Source: Zelonia costaricensis
Lineage: Eukaryota; Euglenozoa; Kinetoplastea; Trypanosomatida; Trypanosomatidae
Reading direction: 5' to 3'
Assembly: GCA_030849075.1 (NCBI GenBank)
Contig: JASAOO010003222.1
Span: 1 to 29,909, forward strand
DNA length: 29,909 bases
Part shown: positions 1-7,651 of the stretch, piece by piece
Numbering within the stretch: position 1 is the first letter of the stretch
Layout of the letters: each line of letters opens with the position of its first letter
Translations under genes and position numbers: made by a program
The notes under the pieces: model-generated
The model's database searches: none
Seen by the model: the letters and a program-made list of their open reading frames with translations, nothing else
Told to the model about the DNA's origin: nothing

Positions 1-99
1 ACGGTCTGCCGCCGACTCGGCCGCTGGAGTGGACGCGGCTGCGTCAAGCGCGGCCTCGACGCCGTTGTCCGTCCACTTGCGGTGCTTCTTGGCGGGCAT
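1..99 (-). CDS. N-terminal fragment of an unrecognised protein
   Basis: The first 33 codons of a minus-strand gene run off the window edge in an open frame. The protein begins MPAKKHRKWTDNGVEAAL and continues into an Ala/Ser-rich stretch. The start is supported by a classical splice acceptor (pyrimidines then TTTTCAG) about 80 nt upstream, and by the codon frame staying open to base 1. The cluster of Lys/Arg/His in the first eight residues could be a nuclear or nucleolar targeting signal, but that is inference. The fragment is too short to assign a family. It is the last gene of the minus-strand cluster in this window, about 2.8 kb downstream of selenoprotein T. Confidence 0.6.
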   Translation of the reverse strand, partial: MPAKKHRKWTDNGVEAALDAAASTPAAESAADR

Positions 100-180
100 T
101 GTGATACAACCAGGGACACTTCCACACACAAATCAACAAAACGGCAACAACGGCAACAACGACAGCGATTTGAGGAGACA

Positions 181-200
181 CTGAAAAGCGAGGGATGGGC
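181..200 (-). promoter_or_regulatory. predicted spliced-leader acceptor for the gene at 1-99
   Basis: On the minus strand a pyrimidine-rich run (CCCATCCCTCGCTTTTCAG) ends in AG at 182-181, about 80 nt before the ATG at 99. This is the usual trypanosomatid trans-splicing layout. No AG lies between the tract and the site. Confidence 0.55.
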
Positions 201-2103
201 GTGATGGCTAGATGCGTTCTTGTGTGGGTGTGTGTGCCGAAGGCCCGATCACGCAGTTCGTTTTTTTTTTTGTATTGCAACACGTGCACGGTACGGAACG
301 CACAGCGGCAGTGTTCAAAAGAGAATCAAAATGTGCGGTGATAGCGTGAAAGGGCGAAAGGACGCGAGTTGACGGGGGGGGCATGAAGAGGGATGCGTCG
401 AGGTGGCTAAGGTGGCTGGCACGTGGACGCCTGGTCTCAGTCACCCTCCTCCCTTCGCAATGTCGTCGCATCAGTGCTGTGCATCGACGAGCGGGAAAAA
501 GAAGCGAATACGAGAGTTGCGTAGTCTCGGTCTCACCGTGTGTGTGTGGGGGGGGGGGGAGGTTACGGGTGCAGCCCCGTGCAACGCGCTCCTGATTCCC
601 GCAGTGCCGCAAAGCCACAGTTGCCAGTACACTGATGGACAGTGATGGGTGTGTGGGGAGGGGAGCCAGGCCGCATACGCGCTGCCGGGAGACTATAGGG
701 GCCGCCGTGAGCTCCGTTCTACTTGAGCGGCGTTTTTCTTTCTCATCGACTTTACAGGCTTCCAACTCCAGTGTTCACGTGTCAACTCCTTGCACCAAGG
801 AAGAAGGAGCACCCAGCATTGCAGTTCTCTCGTGTTTTCTGCTCACGACGCTGTCTCGTCGTGTCTTTCGTTTCGCACGGAGGAAGGGGAGCCCACTATG
901 CGTGGGTGCGTGTGCGAGTGCGGGACTCGCATGGGACGGGGCAACAGCGACACGTGCACACGAGAACACACTCAGAGATGCGGCGAGGACGGAAGAAAGA
1001 CGAGAGGAAGGAGAGGGGCGCCGATGCCACGTTGTTCGACACGCATCGCGATACGTGAGAAAGTGCCAACACCGACACGCGGAGGCGAAGCGAGAACAGG
1101 GAGCGGGAGCGGAGAAGCACTTCCTCTCTTTTTTTTTCTCAGAATGGACAAGGAGGGAGCCTTAAGGGGAGGAGGGACGACGTCACGCGTGTGCACCGTC
1201 TCGCGACCTTTTTCTTTTTTCTTCTTTCATTTGAGCCGAAAAAAAAGGGGAAAAGGAAGGGTGGGTGGGGGAGAGAGACGGGGAAGGAGTAGGGGGTGGG
1301 GTGGGGTGGATGTAGTCGGCAAGAGGGGCGTCCGAGGTGGAGGGGGAGAGGGGAGGCGGGAAAGAAAAAGAAGAAAAAAGGCGTGAGGGGGGGGGAGGGT
1401 GAAGCGCGTCTGCGTCTGAGACGAGAATAGCACTCACCCATCAGTCGCAAAGACGCGCACAGCCCCCCCCCGGGCTCATCGCTGCGTGCTCCCTTTTCTT
1501 CCACATCTCCCCTTCCCTTTCGACGTCGTCAGCGAGAAGAGGTACTGTAGCATCCACAAGAGGGGATGGGGGGAGGGGGGGGGGTGGGAGGCGCAGGGGG
1601 CACAAACTGCTTCACGAGAAAACAAAGGAATCCACCGTGCGGACCAGCAGGAGAAAAGCGCAAGACGAGAGACAGACAGTGGTGGAGAGGAGACGACAGA
1701 AGAAAACGAAACTCCGTACGGGGCGGAGGGAAATGCGGAACGGTGGCGGTGCATTGTGCGTGCCTCTCGGTGCGGCCTCGTTACGCGCGGGGGCACAAGC
1801 GGGAGGCGACGCAGTGCGGGTGCAAGTGCCGTTGCAAGAAACGAGTCTTGGGGTCCACTTCCAGAGCTAGAGAGTAGGTAGAGGTGTTCGTCAGGTGTCC
1901 TGGGCTCACGGCGTACACGCCAAGGTGAGGGATGAGAAGCTGGAACAGTGGCGGTGGACTCGGGTGGCGAGTGCGACCCCGAGATGTCTGCAAGACAAAC
2001 CCGGGGCTGTCGTTACTGACTGAGCAGCTACGCAAACACGCACACGTACACGCACGCAGATAGACCCGCAGTGCTTTCCCAAGCCACAATCAGTGTTCCT
2101 TTT

Positions 2104-2164
2104 CCTCGTCTCAGACCTTGGTGGCGCTCTTTGGAGTTTTACCAGCGACCCCGTCATCGAAACA
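2104..2164 (-). promoter_or_regulatory. weak candidate SECIS-like hairpin in the SelT 3' UTR
   Basis: Read on the minus strand, an ATGA (2157-2154) is followed 13 nt later by AAAA and then by TGAG (2113-2110), which is the order of conserved elements in a eukaryotic SECIS (AUGA, apical AA, GA). Pairs that can form include GUUUC with GAGAC, GAC with GUC, GGU with ACC and CGCU with AGCG, leaving the A-run in the apical loop. Against it, the non-Watson-Crick GA quartet is not cleanly aligned, the helices are interrupted, and it lies about 750 nt beyond the stop codon. It is the best of the few ATGA sites found by eye in this spacer, but far from certain. Confidence 0.25.
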
Positions 2165-2912
2165 GATTCTCAGAGATGATGAAGAAAAAAAGAAGTGCGC
2201 TGCGTTGCGTGAGTAATTGTGGCGAGGGTGCGGGTCGAGGGGCTGTGGACGCGCAGCGAGCAGAGAGCACCTCCGACCGCCGTCACCTTGCCACTTCATG
2301 CGTCGACGCGGGCAGCGCAGACTCCCCCTGCACACACCCTGCACACGTACACTCACGCCAAGAAACACAAACACGCAGCGCACTTCTCTCTTTGTTTTTC
2401 CCTGAGGCTCATAGCCGGAACCAAGACAGCGGAACAGTCACGCACACGCCCCCCAAACACACACACGTACGCACAAACGCCCAAAGGGCAACACACACTT
2501 CGTCATTTTTTCTTTCTTTCCAGTCGTTTCTCTTTTTTTTTTCCCAGTCTCTTGCTGCTTTTCAGCGGTGCGTTCCTCTTCTGTTTTCTCGTCCATTTGG
2601 GGAGAGGCGAGTTTGATTCCCCCGCTCGGGGAGTATGAAGTACTTTGATGATGATGATGAAGCAAGCAGACAGCAGGCAGCAGCAAGGGCTGGTGCGCCG
2701 ACAGAAGGAGATGGAGGATGGGGCGAACAGACGTCACGACCATCGCCGTCACTCTACCCAGCCTTGATTTCACAACATCACTTCCGGTTGAAGAAGTGTG
2801 TATGTGTGCGTGTGCGTGTGCGTGTGAGGGGGAGGGGGTAGGGAAGGCGGTGGTCGTCTCGCCACACCAGAGCAGAAGAAGAAGAAGTCAAGGCCAGGGT
2901 GACGCCGCGGCG

Positions 2913-4016
2913 CTACTCCGTCGCGGCACTGGCGTCGTCGCTGAACTTCTCCAACAGCGTCATCTCAAGAATGGTGCGCCGCACCTCGGCGACTTTCGGC
3001 ACGGTGCCGGCCTTCAGCTTGGAGTAGATGAGCTTGCCGTCGAGGGTGACCTCGAAGGCGCCTGTCTGCACCAGGGAGCTGCCCACCATGTTGAGCATAA
3101 AGCCGCCGCCGACGATCATGCCGCGCTGCTGGCCAATGAAGTTGCGCACCGTCGCCGGCAAGAACGTGAGCTGCTGCCCAGCCAGGGCGACACCGAGGGA
3201 GACCATGAACGCCGTCGAGAACAGCTTCGCTGCCAGGGCGCGGGCTGGCGGGGTGGGGTAGGTGCCGCCCACGATGCGCACATCCTGTGCGTTGGGCAGC
3301 TGCTGCTGCAGCTGCTGCTTCATATCATCAAAGTACTTCGCATAGCCTCACCCGGTGCAGTACAGCACCTCTAGCTGATGTGTGGCCGCTTTGGCTGCCG
3401 TCGCGCCCCCGTCGGTGCGCCGACGCCCGCCCGTCGCGGGCTGTCCCGCTGACGCCGGACTGGCCCTCTTCTGCCCCGCGTGCTCCGTAGGCGCGGCGCT
3501 CGCCGTCTCGCTGTCATCCATCAAATGAACCACCCTTTTCCCCTTAAGTTGCTCCTTAGCGTTGTTCTTGTTGTCCTTGTTCTGCCCCGCACCCGCCGGG
3601 GTCGCGGCCTTCTCCTCTCCCTCACTGTGCTGCGGGCCGGCTGCCTTGCGCTCCATTGCTGCAGCGACGCGCTGGTTGAAGAGCGCCTCCTCGTCTTCCA
3701 TCTTCTCCAGATCACGCACCGCCGCGATGAGGTCGGCCTTGGTGCGCAGCTGGTGCACATCGAAGCGACCTGCCGTCTTCTCGTTGAGCATCTGCTTGAG
3801 GTCCACCTCGTCCAGCATGTTCAGATACGCGTACGGGTCCGCTGACGACTCGTCCTCCACGGCGGACTGCACCTCGCGCGGCCCCCGCGGTGCCGCACGC
3901 CCCGTTGCAGCGGAACTCACCACCACGAGAAGCAGCGCAAGCACCGTCAACGCGAGCCAGGCGGGGGCCTGACGACGCTGCGGGCCGCGCGTACGCGGGA
4001 CGGGAAAGGCACGCAT
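2913..4016 (-). CDS. SELT: selenoprotein T (in-frame TGA = selenocysteine)
   Basis: This encodes a thioredoxin-like ER membrane selenoprotein of 367 residues, read through a TGA at 3350-3348. The reading frame gives LEVLYCTG-U-GYAKYF, so the redox site is Cys220-x-x-Sec223, matching the CxxU of SelT. Downstream are hallmark SelT segments: a hydrophobic stretch (LFSTAFMVSLGVALAG) and TGAFEVTLDG followed by YSKLKAG, close to the animal STGAFEITLND...WSKLESG. The start at 4016 is chosen because residues 18-36 form a signal anchor. An in-frame ATG 33 codons earlier adds nothing conserved. Residues about 68-105 hold a helical Leu/Lys module shared with the neighbour at 5398-6465; residues 125-212 are a hydrophilic linker. 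The SelT family is known as an ER oxidoreductase. The true stop is the TAG at 2915-2913. An annotation that ends at the TGA, or starts at the downstream ATG (3323), would split the gene wrongly. Confidence 0.88.
3348..3350 (-). other. selenocysteine codon (TGA) of SelT
   Basis: The minus-strand TGA lies in the family's catalytic position, three residues after the conserved Cys. The same frame continues for 144 codons of recognisable SelT sequence to a TAG stop. Known eukaryotic SelT proteins carry Sec at this place, and SelT is an established member of the small kinetoplastid selenoproteome. Confidence 0.88.
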
Positions 4017-4189
4017 GGCGAAGATCGCTGCGACGAATGGAAATTGAAAACAAAACAAGCAAACAAGAGTATCCAACACGGCTTCCAGTTTCTCACACAG
4101 ACGTCCTCTCAGCACACCTTCACGTGTTCAGTGAAGGACGCTGGAGCGCTGATGAGCTACACAAACAGCACGGAGGCCCAAGGCGTGGG

Positions 4190-4258
4190 CTCGGCGCACA
4201 GAGGTGAAGAGGAAAAGAAAAGAGGAGGTTGGAGGAGAGGAGGGGAGAGGGAATGGAA
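4190..4258 (-). promoter_or_regulatory. predicted spliced-leader acceptor for SelT
   Basis: A minus-strand pyrimidine tract of more than 50 nt (4258-4202, almost pure C/T) is followed by the first AG at 4191-4190, giving a 5' leader of about 170 nt before the ATG at 4016. Confidence 0.5.
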
Positions 4259-4519
4259 GTGGGTCAAGACGCCTTCCGACTCGACGGGCGAGCAAGACAG
4301 AGTAAGCGTGCCTTCCCCTGCCTCCTTTTTTTTTTTTTTGCGACTCCCGTGTTGCCAGGGGAGAGCGCTGATACGGCGGTAAGGGAGTGTAGGTCGAGGT
4401 GAGCTGGTAGAAAGGGGAAGGAGAGAGGGGGCGAGACAGGAGCGCGTGTCGTGTGAGAACTAACCCACACAGAGTAGCGCACGTGTGTGACGGCCAGCAC
4501 GGAGGCAGCCGCAGAAACC

Positions 4520-4541
4520 AACACACACACACACACACACA
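4520..4541. repeat. (CA)n microsatellite
   Basis: About 11 uninterrupted CA units on the plus strand in the spacer between the SelT-family genes. Confidence 0.9.
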
Positions 4542-5397
4542 AACGCACGCAGCGACGTGAAAACTCGATATCACCCCCTCCAACACGAGTGGGATGATGA
4601 AGTCCACACGTGCCTCTTGGTGTGGGTGTGTGGGAGTGCGTGTGCGCGTGCCCTGCGCTGGGTGTATCAGTACAGCCGGCTGCTGTCTGCCTTCTCTTCT
4701 TCTCCTTTTCGTACTACTGCGTCGTGTCCAGCGGTCGATAAATGCAGACAGAAGAGAACGCGGGGCGGGGTGCGCGTGATGTGCAGGTGAACATTGAGGA
4801 GGGGAGGAGGTGCGTGCGAGTTGGTGGAGGTAGCGAAGGCCGGCACAGGAACATGAATGTCGAGCGAGGGTGTGTGGGCCTGCACATGCACACACAACGC
4901 CCTGCACACGCCTCGCCTCGCCCGAAGCCCTTGCCCACCCTCGCAACGATGAGCCCCACCTGCGCTGGGCTGCTGGCGGAGTCGCGAGGAGAGACGGAGG
5001 AGGTTGTACCTCACGCCGTTGAAACCACCACCGAGGCGGCTGTGCACACGAGACGGCACTTGCTGGTATCGTTCTCCGTTTTTCGTTTTTTAAAGCTGTG
5101 TTTGAGTCGTGCGGCGTCGCTCGCGGCTTTGTGAGAGTGGGGCGTGGGCACGGTAAGAGTGGGGTCGGGAATCGGAGCATCGCCACCTTTTCGTTTCGAA
5201 CTGGGTCGCAGACACGAGAGATGTGCTCACCCCACCCACTCTCGCCCCCTTTTTTTTGTTTGTGACGCGACACAGCCTGCGCGCAGACTCACACAAACAC
5301 ACACGAAGAAGGCAGGGTGCACGTCAAAAGCGTGCATTTGTGTGTGCATCCTGCTTTGCTCGCATGTGCGTGTGTGTTTGTTTGTATTCTGCACGAC

Positions 5398-6465
5398 CTA
5401 GGCTCGTGTCGTGGCTGCCGTGAACGCGGCATACTCGCGCAGCAGGGTCCGCTCCAGGAGCATGTTGCTCAGAACCTCCGCCGTCGGCAGGCGTCCCCCC
5501 GTCTCCAGGCCGGAGTAGATCTGTTTGCCGTCGAGGTAAATCTCAAAGGCACTGTTCTGCAGCGCGGTGCTGCTCAGCACGTTCAACATGAAGCCGGTGC
5601 TGACGACCAGCCCGCGGCGCGTCCGCACGGCGGCGCGCGCGCGCTCTGGAAGGAAGGTCAGCTGGTCAGCCAGCAGCCCAAGGCCGAGAGTGGCGAAGAA
5701 GGCACCCTGCAGTACCTTGCTGACGAGGACGCGGTTGGCGGTCATGGGGTAGGGCTGTCCTACGAAGTGGATGTCGACCGCGTTCGGCAGACTCACGTTC
5801 GACGACTCGCGCAGCTGCTTCACGAGCTCCGTGTACTTGGCCGCGTATCCATTGGCCTCGTTGTAGACGACGAGCACCTCGTGCTGCGGCTCGCCGTCGT
5901 CCCCGCTGCCGCGGGTGTCGCTGATGGCCGAGGGAACCTCACCGTCGCGACGGATGCGGGAGGCCCGTACGTGGCGCTGGTCCTCCTTGCGGCGTGCCTG
6001 CTGCTCCGCAAACCACTTCGCTGCAAGTGCCACCTCCTCGCGAAAGGCTGCCTGCGCCGCCTGACGCTCCTCGATCTCGCGGATGGCCCGCACGAGGGCG
6101 GCGCGGTCCTTGTACAGGTCCAGGTTGACGCGGCCGTTCTTCATCTCGGTCAACATCTTCTTGAGCTCCTCGAGGGAGAGGATGTCGAGGTGCGCCGTGG
6201 GGGACGGCGTGGCCGCAGCCGCTGCCGCCTCCGCTGCGGCCTCGTCATCGTGATCGAAGGCGTCCTGCAGCGGAAGCTCGTCCGCTGCGTCGCCAGCGGC
6301 GTAGACGGGCCGCACGATACCGCCCCAACCGGCCACGCCCGCGGCGTGACTGCCGGGCTGGCTGGCCTCATAGCCGCCAAAGAGGATTGAGGCGAGAACG
6401 ACGCCGAACAGCAGCACAAGCAGCGGCTTGCGTGCGCGTGTTGAAAGGAGATGACTAGCGGCCAT
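5398..6465 (-). CDS. selenoprotein T paralogue lacking the CxxU redox site
   Basis: This 355-residue protein is homologous to the neighbouring SelT over both halves. Residues 13-30 are a signal anchor (PLLVLLFGVVLASILFGG). Residues about 96-132 (LSLEELKKML...ALVRAIREIE) match the SelT N-terminal module (VDLKQML...ADLIAAVRDLE). Residues 196-340 match the SelT domain: ADQLTFLPERAR against GQQLTFLPATVR, GFMLN in both, and NSAFEIYLDGKQIYSGL against TGAFEVTLDGKLIYSKL. The catalytic site is replaced: VVYNEANGYAAKY aligns with VLYCTGUGYAKY, so both Cys and Sec became Asn (N202, N205) and no thiol redox chemistry is possible there. The start is the ATG at 6465; the two codons upstream (GTG GCC) are not used. 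A structural or regulatory role in the ER membrane is inferred, perhaps with SelT, from which it is separated by 1.4 kb. Confidence 0.85.
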   Translation of the reverse strand: MAASHLLSTRARKPLLVLLFGVVLASILFGGYEASQPGSHAAGVAGWGGIVRPVYAAGDAADELPLQDAFDHDDEAAAEAAAAAATPSPTAHLDILSLEELKKMLTEMKNGRVNLDLYKDRAALVRAIREIEERQAAQAAFREEVALAAKWFAEQQARRKEDQRHVRASRIRRDGEVPSAISDTRGSGDDGEPQHEVLVVYNEANGYAAKYTELVKQLRESSNVSLPNAVDIHFVGQPYPMTANRVLVSKVLQGAFFATLGLGLLADQLTFLPERARAAVRTRRGLVVSTGFMLNVLSSTALQNSAFEIYLDGKQIYSGLETGGRLPTAEVLSNMLLERTLLREYAAFTAATTRA

Positions 6466-7651
6466 GGCCACGTGCGCACCAGCTCGATGTTTTTATCTTT
6501 CGGTTCCTTAGAGGGAAAAGAAAAGTGAGGGACGGCGCTGATGGAAGGTAAGGAAGGCAGTACAGAAGAAAAGGTCAACGTTGGTGATGGTGGCGGGAGG
6601 GGGGGGGGGAGGAGACCGCGGAAGTCGCACCCTTTTAAGCCCTGCGCGAAGCTGCGCGGTGGTGTTGAGAAGCGAAGTAAGCCAAAAAGAACGAGGGCGG
6701 GCAGAAAGCGCGGAGGGGCTCGTGGAAGAGAAGATGCTGATGGGCTCGCTTGGGTAAGCGTTCAATTAGGCGCAAGTGAGGTGAGAAGCGGTTTGCGGTG
6801 GACTCGAGGCTCTTCGACAGCGGTGAAAGGAGGATGTGTGACGGGAAAAGGGGGAAGGAGGAGGGAGGGAGGGGGGGGGGGCGCTTGAGAGGAGCGATGG
6901 GGGCCATTGGGCTTCGGTCATGGATTTCGAAGCGTCTGCTAAGCGCGTGGGGGAGTGTCGTGCACGTCGAGGCGGTGCCATGGGAAGACATAGTGCGTTG
7001 TGCGCCTCACCACTCACGTGCATCAGAGGGACTCTTCCTTTTTGTTGCTCCAGCAATGCGTGCGGACGCTTGTGGGTGGACGTGTGTGGGAGCAGCTCCC
7101 CCTCTTGCTCCATCACCATGTCAATCGTATTTGGTAGACTTGAACTACTCGAGGCCTCGCACGAAAAGCCACGTTGGACAAAACAAAAAAGAATTTCTTC
7201 TGAGTCTGCGTTCTGTGTTGCAGCGGCGGTGCTCGCTGTGATTTTTGACCATCCAAAAACAACAACAACGACAACGCCTCTGCGCAGCATCCAACTACAC
7301 GTACCGAAAAAAAAGACCAGGGGCCCGTGTTACGAAACCAACCAACAAAAACAAGAAGCGCAGTCTCGCAGAGAGAGAGAGGACGGTTGGGCGTTGCACA
7401 CTTGCAGGCGGCACACAACGTCCCTTCCCCCCTCCCGAGCCGGTCTCTTGGACGAGATCGAAAAAAAGGGAAGGGGGAGGCGGGGGGGGGGGAAACCACC
7501 AGCACACGGATCGAGAATCTAGTTGCGCATCACAAAGGGGTTGCTTGGGGGGAGTAGGTGCTCGACGCAGTGCTCGACGAGGTAGGTCCTCTTCCGTCAC
7601 AGACGCCACCACAACAGCACAGCTGCGCGTGCCACGGCACCCACAACGCAT
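6466..7651. other. gene-free spacer
   Basis: This 1.2 kb spacer has G runs at about 6600, 6871 and 7486 on the plus strand and GA-rich tracts. Open frames on both strands are low complexity and unrecognisable. The stretch from about 6900 to 7260 is more balanced in composition, but no tRNA arm, rRNA or protein family could be seen in it. Confidence 0.5.
6507..6531 (-). promoter_or_regulatory. predicted spliced-leader acceptor for the SelT paralogue
   Basis: The minus strand reads CCCTCACTTTTCTTTTCCCTCTAAG, with the AG at 6508-6507 some 42 nt upstream of the ATG at 6465. This is a strong match to the trypanosomatid acceptor layout and supports the chosen start. Confidence 0.65.

Larger units (their letters stand above)
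100..2912. other. gene-free spacer: SelT 3' UTR plus 5' flank of the next gene
   Basis: No credible coding region was found in these 2.8 kb. All open frames are low complexity (Ser/Arg/Pro/His runs from GA, CA and G tracts) and none resembles a known family. It contains G runs on the plus strand (for example near 550, 1388 and 1575), T and A homopolymers, and TG/CA-rich patches near 2330-2480 and 2795-2830. Because selenoprotein T needs a SECIS element in its 3' UTR, this spacer should contain one. A weak candidate hairpin is listed separately. Confidence 0.6.
4017..5397. other. spacer between the two SelT-family genes
   Basis: This 1.4 kb holds the 3' UTR of the upstream paralogue and the 5' leader of SelT. 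It contains a (CA)n run (4520-4541), a poly-T run near 4328 and TG-rich patches. A 381-codon open frame on the minus strand (5273-4128) is rich in Pro/Arg/Ser/His with a Cys-Val run from the CA repeat, overlaps the predicted acceptor, and looks non-coding. No RNA gene was seen. Confidence 0.55.

Noticed and set aside
2496..2520. ATGA on the minus strand near 2504 as a SECIS core
   Set aside because: The following G/T-rich sequence has no complementary partner, so no helix can form.
2603..2640. tRNA-like T-arm (GAGTTTGATTCCCCC)
   Set aside because: The flanking bases do not form a T stem, and no acceptor or anticodon arm could be found.
2913..3323. A separate 136-residue protein starting at the ATG at 3323
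   Set aside because: It begins 8 codons after the Sec codon of SelT and is simply the C-terminal SelT domain. The upstream frame is continuous through the TGA.
4128..5273. 381-codon minus-strand open frame between the SelT genes
   Set aside because: The translation is Pro/Arg/His/Ser-rich, reads through a CA repeat as a Cys-Val run and through the C/T tract of the SelT acceptor. No motif or family likeness.
5317..6390. 357-codon plus-strand open frame
   Set aside because: It is antisense to the SelT paralogue, which has clear homology on the minus strand.
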